Part shown: positions 52,203-60,983 of the stretch, one piece after another
Position numbering within the stretch: position 1 is the stretch's first letter
Layout of the letters: each line of letters opens with the position of its first letter
Assembly: GCA_002315655.1 (NCBI GenBank)
Contig: DCHO01000044.1
Span: forward strand, 28,925 to 92,924
Length of the DNA stretch: 64,000 nt
DNA from: Christensenella sp. UBA1750
GTDB taxonomy: Bacteria > Bacillota > Clostridia > Christensenellales > UBA1750
Direction: 5' to 3'
The notes under the pieces: generated by a model
Told to the model about the DNA's origin: nothing
Database searches by the model: none
What the model saw: the letters and a program-made list of their open reading frames with translations, nothing else
Position numbers and translations under genes: made by a program

Positions 52203-54083
52203 ATGAAAACTGCGATTGATTATCGGAATAACCCGGTCTATTCCCCGAGAATGGCCACGGACACCCTCTTTGAAATCCCCTTCACGGCGGAATCTACCGC
52301 CGTGCCCTTTGAGACCGTGCGCTTCTTGGAAAACAAACAGCTCCTGCGCACCGATTTGTGGGAATTGTTCGTCCGGCAGTTTGCCATTCGTCCCGATGCG
52401 GTGGATTCCGGCTGGCGCGGCGAATACTGGGGCAAAATGATGCGCGCCGCCTGTTTCTGTGCGAGACTTACGGGAAATAAAGTCCTCTATGCCACGCTGG
52501 AAAAGACCGTGCTGGATGTGTTGGCCACTGCCGATGCGGACGGCAGAATCTCCTCCTACATCCGCGAGGACGAGTTCAAGGGCTGGGATATGTGGAGCCG
52601 GAAATACATTCTGCTGGGCTGCGAGTATTTCTGGGACATCTGCGAAAACGAGCAGGTGAAGGACACCATCGTAAAAGGGCTGTGCGGGCATCTGGATTAT
52701 ATCATTGACCATATCGGTGAAGGTGAAGGCAAGAGAAGCATTCTGGACACCTCCGCATGGTGGGGCTGCATCAATTCCTGTTCCATCTTAGAGCCCGTCA
52801 TGCGGCTTTACAACATCACAAAGAAACCGGAATATCTGGCCTTTGCGGACTATATCGTTTCAACCGGCGGCAGCAATTTAGGCAATATGGTGGAGCTTGC
52901 CCTGAAAAACGAGATTCTGCCCTATCAGTATCCCGTCATCAAGGCGTATGAAACCATGTCCTTCTTTGAAGGTCTGCTGGAATACTACCGCGTGACGGGC
53001 AAGGAAGATTACAAGACCGCCGTTGTAAACTTTGTGGATCGCGTGCTGGATTCCGATTACACCATTATCGGCAACTGCGGCTGCACCCATGAGCTGTTTG
53101 ACAATTCCAACGTAAAGCAGACCGAACCGAACCCGCAGGTGGCGCAGGAGACCTGCGTGGCGGTCACGCTGTCCAAGATTCTCTATCAGGTCTATTGCGT
53201 GACCGGCGATCCCAAATACGCCGACGCGATGGAGCGCACCTATTACAACTGCATCTTGGGCTCTGTCAACTTTGAGGGCAACGTGCGTCTGCGCCTGGAA
53301 GAAGCCGTTGGGCGCGACGAGGACTATTCCCGCAGCGTGGAATTCTGCAAGAAGATCGGCGGCTTTGCCTTTGACAGCTATGCGCCGCTGTATAAGTCCC
53401 GCCGGAACCGCGCCATCGGCGGCTACAAGGACATGGAAAACGGCACCGCTTACGGCTGCTGCGCCTGCATCGGAGCGGCTGGGGCTGCGCTGCTGCCGCT
53501 GACCGCCGTGATGGCGGCAAAGGACGGCATTGTGCTGAATCAGTACATGGACGGCACCTTTCGCATTTTACCCGACGGGAAGAACGAAGTGACCGTCACC
53601 ATGAAGACCCGCTATCCCTATGAAGGAAGGGTGCTGGTGGAGATCGAAAACCCCGCGAAGCTGAACACGGTGCTGAAACTGCGCATCCCCGCTTGGAGCG
53701 ATGCGAACATAGCTGTGGACGGACAGAAGGTTTTTGCCAAAGCCGGAACCTTCTGCGAGGTGAAGCTGAACAAGGCCTCCGTAGCGCTTCTGCTGGATTT
53801 TGACACCACGGTGCACACCGTTGTGCTCAACAAAAAGGTCGCCGTGGAGCAGGGCTGCATCGTGCTGGCGGCGGACAACCGCTGCGCCGACCCCGACACC
53901 GTGCTCTCCGCCGGCGTTTCCTCCGTGCAGGAAGCAAAGACGGAATTTGCCTCCCGCACTTGTGTCGATGTGACCTTTGACAACGGCGCAAAGGTGAGAC
54001 TCGTGGATTATGCCTCCGCCGGAAGCAACTGGGACAGCGAGGACACCTACATGACCGCGTGGTTCGATTCCGACATTCGGTAA
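52203..54083 (+). CDS. GH127 (DUF1680) family beta-L-arabinofuranosidase-like protein
   Basis: GH127 enzymes release beta-L-arabinofuranose through an unusual cysteine nucleophile held by zinc. The 626-residue protein has no signal peptide, an (alpha/alpha)6 barrel and C-terminal beta domains. The zinc and catalytic residues known from HypBA1 (Glu-x-Cys and Cys-Cys) are matched by E316-T-C318 in QETCVAV and C419-C420 in YGCCACIG. Other family positions look sound (GNCGCTHELFDN, NPQVAQETC). Substrate is likely an arabinose-containing plant glycan, but many DUF1680 proteins are unassigned. It has its own divergent promoter. Confidence 0.85.
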   Translation: MKTAIDYRNNPVYSPRMATDTLFEIPFTAESTAVPFETVRFLENKQLLRTDLWELFVRQFAIRPDAVDSGWRGEYWGKMMRAACFCARLTGNKVLYATLEKTVLDVLATADADGRISSYIREDEFKGWDMWSRKYILLGCEYFWDICENEQVKDTIVKGLCGHLDYIIDHIGEGEGKRSILDTSAWWGCINSCSILEPVMRLYNITKKPEYLAFADYIVSTGGSNLGNMVELALKNEILPYQYPVIKAYETMSFFEGLLEYYRVTGKEDYKTAVVNFVDRVLDSDYTIIGNCGCTHELFDNSNVKQTEPNPQVAQETCVAVTLSKILYQVYCVTGDPKYADAMERTYYNCILGSVNFEGNVRLRLEEAVGRDEDYSRSVEFCKKIGGFAFDSYAPLYKSRRNRAIGGYKDMENGTAYGCCACIGAAGAALLPLTAVMAAKDGIVLNQYMDGTFRILPDGKNEVTVTMKTRYPYEGRVLVEIENPAKLNTVLKLRIPAWSDANIAVDGQKVFAKAGTFCEVKLNKASVALLLDFDTTVHTVVLNKKVAVEQGCIVLAADNRCADPDTVLSAGVSSVQEAKTEFASRTCVDVTFDNGAKVRLVDYASAGSNWDSEDTYMTAWFDSDIR

Positions 54084-54092
54084 TTGTCAATG

Positions 54093-54137
54093 AAAAAGCT
54101 CTGTATGGAAAAATGCGTTCCATACAGAGCTTTTTTT
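54093..54137. terminator. Bidirectional terminator between GH127 and the methyl-transfer operon
   Basis: AAAAAGCTCTGTATGGAA (54093-54110) pairs perfectly with TTCCATACAGAGCTTTTT (54118-54135) and has Ts on both sides. It ends GH127 and, on the minus strand, the seven-gene corrinoid operon. Confidence 0.92.
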
Positions 54138-55203
54138 AATCATGGGTGAGCTTCGCCACCTGCTTTTCGATGGCTTGCGCTTCTTCCTTGGTTTCGGTGG
54201 TGGTGATGAGATACAGCCCCTTGGAGGAGAGGTTTTCCATGATGGGCTGAATCTGCTCCGGCTCCACAAGGATGATGAGGCTCTTTCCCGCGGCCTGTAT
54301 CTTTTTGAGATACGGGAAGAACTCGGTGCAAGGCGGCTGACCCGCCACCTGCGTCCACTGAATTGCCCGCAGCTCCTTGATGGAGAGCAGATCGTCCAAA
54401 TGCCGCGTCTGCTCAAAGCCGTCAAAGTGGTAAAGCGGATAATCTAAGAATTTGCACTGGGTCTGCAATTCGGGCAGTACAAATTCCTTGAACAGCGGGT
54501 TGGAGATCATCACGGACATATCGCACTGCATCTGCGCGTGGAAGCCTGGCGCCCAAGTGGAGAGCCAATCCACCACGCAGCCGCCCTCGTTCGTGTCCTT
54601 TACGATGGAATAGACGTTTTTCATGACCTTTTCGTAGGCTGCTTCGATCTTCTGCAGAGCATCGGAGACCCCTTCCGGGTCTTCCAGCATAGCCATCATC
54701 AGGTTTTCGCTGCCCATCAGGTGTGCAAGGGCATCGGCGTTGCCGGTGGAGTCGGGCATGGAGATGAAGTAATCGCCCTTGCTATCCTCCGCATAAGCCT
54801 TGGCCAGCTCCAAAGTCTTCTGATACAGGAAGCTGTTTTCGTCAAAGGTCAGATCGTTCGGGTCTTCTAAGGAAGGATGGAACCACACCGAGTCCCCGAA
54901 GTAATATTTGGCGCCCTTGAAGAAGCCCGCGTGCCCGCCTGCGCCCAAGTCCACGAAGATGGCGGGGAAGGAATCGCCGCCGTAGTAGGTGTGTTCCATG
55001 CGCTCCCGATTGCGTTTGATGACCAGATTCGGGTCTGTCCAATACTGAATGCGCTCCTCGTCCGTGCCGGGAACAAGACGCACGGTGGAGAGTGCCTTGT
55101 GGTCAAAGGCCTTGACGGACACGCAGCAGCGGTCAACGAGCTCCTGATTCCAGAAGGCGGTGAGCCTCTTTTTTGAGGCCTCCCAGTTTTCCTTGTAAAG
55201 CAT
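54136..55203 (-). CDS. UroD-fold methyltransferase-like protein A (paralogue of B)
   Basis: The 355-residue soluble protein is the last gene of the operon. It has the uroporphyrinogen-decarboxylase-like TIM barrel used by corrinoid methyltransferases. Its zinc region differs from the H-x-C...C of MtaA: H259 in YHFDG is followed by Asp261, and a cysteine lies at 292 in QPPCTE. Further conserved points shared with its neighbour are MEHTYYGG, WLSTWAPG, MQCD and QTRHLDD. It resembles the MT1-like UroD proteins in O-demethylase or methylamine loci, but no substrate can be named. The gap to paralogue B is 30 bases. Confidence 0.7.
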   Translation of the reverse strand: MLYKENWEASKKRLTAFWNQELVDRCCVSVKAFDHKALSTVRLVPGTDEERIQYWTDPNLVIKRNRERMEHTYYGGDSFPAIFVDLGAGGHAGFFKGAKYYFGDSVWFHPSLEDPNDLTFDENSFLYQKTLELAKAYAEDSKGDYFISMPDSTGNADALAHLMGSENLMMAMLEDPEGVSDALQKIEAAYEKVMKNVYSIVKDTNEGGCVVDWLSTWAPGFHAQMQCDMSVMISNPLFKEFVLPELQTQCKFLDYPLYHFDGFEQTRHLDDLLSIKELRAIQWTQVAGQPPCTEFFPYLKKIQAAGKSLIILVEPEQIQPIMENLSSKGLYLITTTETKEEAQAIEKQVAKLTHD

Positions 55204-55233
55204 AACGGTTCCTCCTATATGATGTTTATGATG

Positions 55234-56301
55234 TTATTCGTGGGTGAGCTTTGTCACCTGTTTTTCGATGAACTGCGCTTCCTCTTTGGTCTGCACCGTC
55301 GTTACGAGGAACAGCCCTTTGGAGGACAGGTTTTCCATAAGCGGCTCGATCTGCTCCGGGGTCACGACGATGACCAGGCTCTTGCCTGCCGCCTGTATTC
55401 TTTTCAGATACGGCAGATATTCCGTGCAGGGCGGCTGCCCCGCCACCTGTGTCCACTGGATCGCCCGCAGCTCCCTGACGGATAAAATGTCGTCCAAGTG
55501 CCGTGTCTGCTCGAAGCCGTCCAGATGATACATGGAATAGTCCAAAAACCGACTTTCGGTCTGTAATTCCGGCAGAGCAAATTCCTTAAACATGGGGTTG
55601 GAGATCATCACGGAAAGGTCGCACTGCATGAGGGCGTGAAGCCCCGGCGCCCAGGTGGAGAGCCAGCCGACGCAACTCCCGCCGCGGTTTACGCCCTTTA
55701 CGATGGCGTAAAGCTCGCTCATGATGCGCTCGTAGGCATATTCCAGCTTGTTTAGTGCGTCTTTTACGCCCTCGGGGTCTTCGATCATGGAAATCAGCAG
55801 GTTTTCCGGCCCCATGAGGTTTTGCAGCGCGTCGAGATTTCCCGAAAGGTCGGGCATCCCGATCATGTAGTCCCCGCGGCTGTCCTCCGCAAAGGCCTTG
55901 GCCAATTCTATCGTTTTGTGATAGATAAAGCTCTGCTCGTCAAATTCCAATTCGGCGGGGTCTTCCAAGGTCGGATAAATCCACAGCGTATCGCCAAAGG
56001 TATATTTCGCGTTTTTGAAGAAGGCCGAATGGGCGCTGACCCCCATATACATGGCAATGCCGGGATAGCTTTCGCCACCGTAATAGGTGTGCTCCATGCG
56101 GGCGCGGTTGCGCGCAATCACCACATCGGGGTCTGTCCAGTAGCGGAGACATTCCTCCGGCGTGCCGAGCTTTTTGAGCGTGCCCAGCGGCGCGGCATTG
56201 CCCAGCCCCATAACGGACACGCAGCTGCGATCAACAAGCTCCTGATTCCAGAACGCGGCAAGCCGTTTTTCGCAGGCCTCCCAGTTTTCCTTATAGCGCA
56301 T
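55234..56301 (-). CDS. UroD-fold methyltransferase-like protein B (paralogue of A)
   Basis: This protein has the same length as A and aligns with it end to end without gaps worth noting; I judge roughly 60 percent of residues to be identical by eye. It shares MEHTYYGG, WLSTWAPG, CDLSVMISNP, YHLDGFEQTRHLDD and QWTQVAGQPPCTE, so the H-x-D plus Cys pattern is kept in both copies. Tandem duplication followed by divergence is the simple reading. The two may be specialised for different methyl donors or form one heteromer. A 25-base gap joins it to the 450-residue UroD-like gene upstream. Confidence 0.7.
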   Translation of the reverse strand: MRYKENWEACEKRLAAFWNQELVDRSCVSVMGLGNAAPLGTLKKLGTPEECLRYWTDPDVVIARNRARMEHTYYGGESYPGIAMYMGVSAHSAFFKNAKYTFGDTLWIYPTLEDPAELEFDEQSFIYHKTIELAKAFAEDSRGDYMIGMPDLSGNLDALQNLMGPENLLISMIEDPEGVKDALNKLEYAYERIMSELYAIVKGVNRGGSCVGWLSTWAPGLHALMQCDLSVMISNPMFKEFALPELQTESRFLDYSMYHLDGFEQTRHLDDILSVRELRAIQWTQVAGQPPCTEYLPYLKRIQAAGKSLVIVVTPEQIEPLMENLSSKGLFLVTTVQTKEEAQFIEKQVTKLTHE

Positions 56302-56325
56302 GATCTGTCCTCCCCAACGTGATTC

Positions 56326-57678
56326 CTATACCCGTTTTGCCTCGTCCATGGCGATGCGCACCCATTCCTTTGCGTTGTCGGCAGAATAGGCCAGCGTGCG
56401 AATGTCGCGGTTCAGCACCTCAACGGGGCAGCCCAGCTTGCCTGTGTAGGCAAAGGTGTCGTGGATTTTTTCGCGGATGGCTTCCCTGTCGATGTGCGGC
56501 ACGGCGATCTCCGCCGCGCTCATCTTCCAGCAATAGACATAATCCTTTCCCAGCTTGTCCGCCATGATGCGTGTGTCCGCCCACGGGGACACCGTGACCT
56601 TGCGCAGACGCGGTATCTTTTCTTTGAGAATGTCGATCCAGTTGTCCAGCGGCTCGCAGCAGCCGTAAACATTCAGCCCGAATTTTTCCAGAATGGGAAG
56701 CTGGAAAGGCAACACGAACTCCGCAAAGGCCTCGGGCGAAATGACGCCGCTTTCCTGACTTTCGCAATAGCCCCACATATCCATAGGGCGCACATGATCA
56801 GGGTCAAAGCCCGGCGCGGGCAATTCGTCGCACCAGCCGTAGCCGCCGGTGCCCATGAACTCGCCGCCGTTGTTGCAGGAGAGCAGCCTGTTGTCTTCCA
56901 ATAAGGAAAGTTTGTGCAGGGCATTGTCCCGCAAAAAGCCCATTAAGGCCTTCACCTCGTCGGGATAATCGTATAGGTCATATAGGAAATTTTCATAGCC
57001 GCGCAGGAAAATGAACTCCGAGGTCAGGCCGAGAGAGAACCACCACGAATTGTCCGTAACCACAGGAAGGATGCCGTCAAACACATCATGGGCGACAGTG
57101 AGCAGCTTTTCGGAGGCCTCCTTATCGTAATAAAGGTCTGTAAAATGGAGCTTGGGCAGGTCTTCATCGTAGTCCTTTATCGCGGGGTCAATGTGATACG
57201 CGCCGTAGTTTTCTCCGCCGGTGTGGCGGGTCTTTATACCCATGTCCGTGAAGTGCACAACAGACTGCACGGAAAATTCTTTGCGGCACACGCGGTCGTC
57301 CCCGATTTCCTCCTGCCAGTAGATTTCCTTCCGCAGACGGTATTCCCAGATTCGCGCCAGAGGGGATGTGCATTTTAAGCAGGTGTGGGGCATGATCTCA
57401 TACCACGCAAGCTCCGGGTCGATGAACACCAGCGGGCGGGTCTGCTTTAAGGAAAGATGGTCTTTCCAGAGCTGTTTTCGCTCCTGCTGAATGGGTAAAT
57501 CGGCCAAACCTGCCACGCGGGAGGCAAGCTTACGCAAAATGCCCTTTTCCTCCTGCGAAACGGAAAAGGAGGGGAGGCTTGCCATGAGCCCGTTCATCTC
57601 GCACAGCCACGAAAGCGCGCCGGAAGCCGCAAGGCCGATGCCGAGCTGTTCCTGTTTGAGTCGTTCTCTTTCCTCCAT
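56326..57678 (-). CDS. UroD-fold corrinoid methyltransferase-like protein C, 450 residues
   Basis: This is a longer UroD-superfamily protein, of the size seen in the methyltransferase I of some O-demethylase systems. An N-terminal extension of about 90 residues precedes the barrel. The metal site is different again: the barrel strand end reads YGCCEPLD (Cys340, Cys341, Glu342), and a further Cys383 sits in YVYCWKMS. IRLRKVTVSPWAD is typical of the UroD fold. It is ten bases from the RACo-like gene and probably provides the substrate-to-corrinoid step; that is inference from size and position. Confidence 0.68.
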   Translation of the reverse strand: MEERERLKQEQLGIGLAASGALSWLCEMNGLMASLPSFSVSQEEKGILRKLASRVAGLADLPIQQERKQLWKDHLSLKQTRPLVFIDPELAWYEIMPHTCLKCTSPLARIWEYRLRKEIYWQEEIGDDRVCRKEFSVQSVVHFTDMGIKTRHTGGENYGAYHIDPAIKDYDEDLPKLHFTDLYYDKEASEKLLTVAHDVFDGILPVVTDNSWWFSLGLTSEFIFLRGYENFLYDLYDYPDEVKALMGFLRDNALHKLSLLEDNRLLSCNNGGEFMGTGGYGWCDELPAPGFDPDHVRPMDMWGYCESQESGVISPEAFAEFVLPFQLPILEKFGLNVYGCCEPLDNWIDILKEKIPRLRKVTVSPWADTRIMADKLGKDYVYCWKMSAAEIAVPHIDREAIREKIHDTFAYTGKLGCPVEVLNRDIRTLAYSADNAKEWVRIAMDEAKRV

Positions 57679-57687
57679 GCGTGCCTC

Positions 57688-59175
57688 CTATTCCTGCTCC
57701 GGGAAGAGCATATTGTCCATATAGCGTTCGTTGAACTTGGGATTGCCGCCCAAGGGAACATGAACGGCGTTCTTTGCGATTTCCCGCGCCCGCGCTGTGG
57801 CTTCCTTATGAAGAAGGAGCTGCGCCGCGCCGGAGAGGGCGGCATTGCCCAAGACGGTTGTGCAGGCAACCAGTTCCTCCGGCAGAAGGCCGATGGCGGC
57901 GGCGGAGCGGAGATTCAGATTGCTGCCGAAGCCCCCAGCCAGATCAAAGGAGGAAACGTCCTTCGGTTTGATGCCCGCCGAATCCAGCAGGGTTTCCAGC
58001 CCGGCGGCGATGGCGGCCTTGGCAAGCTGCACGGCGCGAACGTCCTTGGGAAACAGGGAAACCGCGCCGCCCAAGGGGAACTCGTCCTCCTCCATGGCTC
58101 CCGTTTCGTCGATTTCCTCCAACGCCAGCCCCACCGCGATGGCGTCCAACAGGCCGCTGCCGCAGAGGGATTGGGCTTCCGTGTTGCCGATGACGGAAAC
58201 GTGGGGCTTGCCGTTTACGATGCTGACTCCGTTGATCGCCCCGGTCACGCTGCCGCTGCCCATGGTGATGCCCGCGCCCTCAAAGGCGGGGCCGGCGGCG
58301 GTGGATGCAACATAGAGCCTGCCGTCCTTCCACAGCGCCATTTCGCCGTTGGTGCCGATGTCACACAGCGCGGCGGTTTCATTGCCCCGGCAAAGGTGGG
58401 AAACCAGAATGGCACAGGTGATGTCCGCACCCACAAAGGCGTGGGCGCAGGGCGGCAGATAGGAAGGAATCCCGAACAAGTCTATGGTTTCGTCAAAGAG
58501 ACAGTCGGCTTCAAAGGGGGCGTGGGACAGTGCTTCCGGGTCGCGCCCGGTCAGCAGATAGAGCATGGTCGTGTTGCCCGTGACCACCATTTTTGTGACG
58601 GTATTTGCCGCAATTTCCGCTTTTTCACAGGCTTCCTGAAGCAGGGCTTCGATGGCGCCTGTCACCTGCTGCCTCAAAAGGTCGCGCTTGCCGCCCATGG
58701 ATGCGCCGATGCGCCCCATCACGTCCGCCGCGACGCTGCCCTGCGGGTTCAGCATGGCGGCAGAGGCAAGTTCCGCGAAGGATTGAAGGTCGTAGAGCTT
58801 TAACGCCATGGTGGTGGTGCCGATGTCCACCGCCGCGCCAATCTTCCCGGAGGAAATGCCGGAGCTCTGCACGGTTTCCGCCTGTCCGCTGCCGGTTTCG
58901 ATCATCATGTCCTGCCTGTCCTCGGGCAGAATGACTTCGCAGTCCCCCGTGATTTCCGCCTGACAGGACAGGCGGCAGCCTGCCTTTTGCTCCAAAGCGT
59001 TGGGCGCGGAAACGCTGCCGGTGATCTCCACCCGGCATTTGCCGCAGACCCCGCGCCCGCCGCAGGGATGAATGGTAGAAAGCCCGTTTTGCAAAAGAAG
59101 GTCAGACAGCTTCATCCGACCTTCAAACTTGATATTCTGTGTGATTTTTCCCTTGTGTACCTTCAAAATTGCCAT
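57688..59175 (-). CDS. Reductive activator of corrinoid proteins, RACo-type (ASKHA, DUF4445)
   Basis: RACo-type proteins use ATP and a [2Fe-2S] centre to return oxidised Co(II) corrinoid to active Co(I). The 495-residue protein has an N-terminal ferredoxin domain with Cys38, Cys44 and Cys47 in CGGRGVCGKC plus Cys67/Cys71. An ASKHA ATPase follows: AAVDIGTTTMALKLYD at about 113, TGNTTMLYLL, CDIGTNGEMAL and LAGGFGSNLN. It is shorter than the best studied RACo (about 630), mainly in the linker. Its presence is strong evidence that the cluster uses a corrinoid protein. Confidence 0.88.
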   Translation of the reverse strand: MAILKVHKGKITQNIKFEGRMKLSDLLLQNGLSTIHPCGGRGVCGKCRVEITGSVSAPNALEQKAGCRLSCQAEITGDCEVILPEDRQDMMIETGSGQAETVQSSGISSGKIGAAVDIGTTTMALKLYDLQSFAELASAAMLNPQGSVAADVMGRIGASMGGKRDLLRQQVTGAIEALLQEACEKAEIAANTVTKMVVTGNTTMLYLLTGRDPEALSHAPFEADCLFDETIDLFGIPSYLPPCAHAFVGADITCAILVSHLCRGNETAALCDIGTNGEMALWKDGRLYVASTAAGPAFEGAGITMGSGSVTGAINGVSIVNGKPHVSVIGNTEAQSLCGSGLLDAIAVGLALEEIDETGAMEEDEFPLGGAVSLFPKDVRAVQLAKAAIAAGLETLLDSAGIKPKDVSSFDLAGGFGSNLNLRSAAAIGLLPEELVACTTVLGNAALSGAAQLLLHKEATARAREIAKNAVHVPLGGNPKFNERYMDNMLFPEQE

Positions 59176-59179
59176 TTTG

Positions 59180-59725
59180 TCAGTCCTCGAACAGCAGCAT
59201 TCCGAAATAGGTCACGGTGTTGGTTCCGTTGATGTATTTAAGCTCCGTGCTCTTGGTGGTGTTGTAAACGTCCACGCCGGAGCCTTCCAGAGAATAAATG
59301 ATGTCGTTGGGATGGCGGCAGGGCAATTCGTCTCGCTTTGCGCACTTTTCGCACAGATGGCAGCCGCCGGAGCCCAAGAGAGAGGTTCTACCGGAAAAAA
59401 GCGGCAGCAGATTCTTTTTGATATTCTGGCAGACCTGCGCGTGGGTTTTGGCGACCTCGCCCATGCCCTCAAAATCGAAGCTGTCCTCGATTTCGCCTAC
59501 GGTCTGGAACCACAGCCCGTGGGGGAAGGAGCGCACCTTTTCCATCAATTCTTCAATTTCGCCGTCAAAGGGCGGGCACGTCCAGCATCTGTTATAATTG
59601 CCGCAACCGTTGTTTTCACAGATTTTGCGGAATTCGGCGGAAAGCACAATGCTTTCCTGCTTAATTACCGTGGCTTTGGTCGCGCCGCAGGAAAGGGCGG
59701 CGGCGACGAGAGATTCATAGTCCAT
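59180..59725 (-). CDS. DUF2284 predicted metal-binding protein
   Basis: This 181-residue protein belongs to the DUF2284 family, often found near corrinoid methyltransferases. It carries three cysteine groups: CENNGCGNYNRCWTCPP (Cys at about 36, 41, 47 and 50), CHLCEKCAKRDELPCRHP (about 128-141) and a Cys at 99 in HAQVCQN. The pattern suggests an Fe-S or metal site. No reaction is established. It lies four bases from RACo and three from the MtaA-like gene. Confidence 0.8.
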   Translation of the reverse strand: MDYESLVAAALSCGATKATVIKQESIVLSAEFRKICENNGCGNYNRCWTCPPFDGEIEELMEKVRSFPHGLWFQTVGEIEDSFDFEGMGEVAKTHAQVCQNIKKNLLPLFSGRTSLLGSGGCHLCEKCAKRDELPCRHPNDIIYSLEGSGVDVYNTTKSTELKYINGTNTVTYFGMLLFED

Positions 59726-59728
59726 TTT

Positions 59729-60730
59729 TCAGCCCTCCCACTTTGCAAGGGTGTCAAAGAATGCGTGGATGTTTTCCCATTTGGCCTTCGGGGGAATGTC
59801 GCAGCCGGAGGAGGGCAGGAAGTTGCTCTCTTTGCCGCAATTTTCCATAAGCGAAACAACAGCCGCCTGCATGGATTCCACCGTGCCGCCGGCAAACTCG
59901 CCCGCCGGGTCAATGTTGCCCATGCACAGGCAGTCCTTCGGCGCTTTGTCCAAAATTTCCCGCATATTCACGGCGTTTCCGAAATGGTACGCCGCCGCGC
60001 CCTGGGCAAAGATGCTGTCCGTTAAGTGAGGCACCGCGTTGCCGCAGTTGTGGTAGATGACGGAAAACTCTTCTTCCTGCGTGCTTTCAATGAGACGGGT
60101 GACGTAGGGCTTGGAGAACTCGTCAAAGAGCTCGGGGGAAAGCAGCCCCGCCAGCGGCTCCGCCAGCACCACGCCGTCCGCGCCGATTGCCTTGAAAGCA
60201 TTGATATAATTGATGAGGAAGTCCGTGACCTTGGATAAGACTTTGTGAACCAGCTCCGGCTCATCGTAGCACTGATAAAGGATTTCGGTCACATCCAGCA
60301 ACCGCCCCGCCAGCGAATAAGGGCCGATGACCCCGGCCAGAACAGGCCGGTCGGTGATGGTTTCCTTGGCCTTTCTGACGGCTTCCAAGCACAAGCCTGT
60401 GCGTCCTGCGCCCACTTCGGGGAGGACAAGCGCGTCGGCCTCGTCCTCATCGGAAACCAAAGTCCCGGTGATGGTGGGCACTTCGTTTTCCGCAAAGCGC
60501 ACCGTTGCGCCGAAGGCCTCGGCTTCCACGGATAAGTCCATCAGCGTGACGGAGGCAAGAGAGGGCACTTCGTCGGCCACGATCTTCATCGCCTTGGCCT
60601 GATTGTCCGCAGAGGACACCAGCTCGTGGACGGAAATGCCCATTTTCTGCACAGCGGGGAAAGAGAGCAGGGGCAGAGCCTTCTTAACCGGCTTTGCGGC
60701 CTCTTCCCAGAGAAATGTCGAGAGATTCAT
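59729..60730 (-). CDS. MtaA/CmuA-type corrinoid methyltransferase (UroD family)
   Basis: MtaA-type enzymes move a methyl group between a methylated corrinoid protein and a thiol or tetrahydrofolate. The 333-residue protein has the zinc triad H227-x-C229 in YHNCGN and C310 in PSSGCDIPP, the arrangement of MtaA/MtbA and CmuA-like enzymes. It also has VLAGVIGPYSLAGR, a conserved UroD strand-loop. It is one of the two best-defined parts of the operon and is likely the second methyltransferase, passing methyl groups to the C1 pool. A repeat array lies between it and the corrinoid gene. Confidence 0.82.
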   Translation of the reverse strand: MNLSTFLWEEAAKPVKKALPLLSFPAVQKMGISVHELVSSADNQAKAMKIVADEVPSLASVTLMDLSVEAEAFGATVRFAENEVPTITGTLVSDEDEADALVLPEVGAGRTGLCLEAVRKAKETITDRPVLAGVIGPYSLAGRLLDVTEILYQCYDEPELVHKVLSKVTDFLINYINAFKAIGADGVVLAEPLAGLLSPELFDEFSKPYVTRLIESTQEEEFSVIYHNCGNAVPHLTDSIFAQGAAAYHFGNAVNMREILDKAPKDCLCMGNIDPAGEFAGGTVESMQAAVVSLMENCGKESNFLPSSGCDIPPKAKWENIHAFFDTLAKWEG

Positions 60731-60781
60731 AAAGGTCTGCCCCTTTTCATGGAGTATTTGTGTTCAGCGGAAGAACAGAAC

Positions 60782-60978
60782 GGTGAAATAAATCCCAACG
60801 GGATTTGTGAAATACATTTCATTTGTGAAATAGGGCTGCGCCCTGTGAAATACGCTGTGGCGTGTGAAAGGAAAGTATCTTCACCGAATGCGAAGCATTC
60901 GATTTCACATTCCCATGGAATATTTCACATTGACCGCCAAAGGCAGGTCAATATTTCACATCCCGCAGGGATATTTTA
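60782..60978. repeat. Inverted array of TGTGAAATA repeats separated by different small palindromes
   Basis: Left half, repeats in plus orientation: GTGAAATA (60783-60790), TGTGAAATA (60806-60814, 60824-60832 and 60844-60852), and TGTGAAAG (60863-60870). Right half, reversed: ATTTCACA (60902-60909), TATTTCACA (60921-60929 and 60952-60960) and a worn copy TATTTTA (60972-60978). Nearly every gap is a different small palindrome: AATCCC-GGGATT, GGGC-GCCC, CGC-GCG, CGAATGC-GCATTCG (60885-60901, at the switch point), TTCC-GGAA, TTGACC(GCC)-(GGC)GGTCAA and TCCC-GGGA. It lies within the operon and encodes no frame. Confidence 0.85.
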
Positions 60979-60983
60979 CTGAT

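Noticed and set aside
60782..60978. Possible CRISPR array
   Set aside because: Repeats are only 8-9 bases, flip orientation, and the spacers are 9-22-base palindromes; no cas gene is near.
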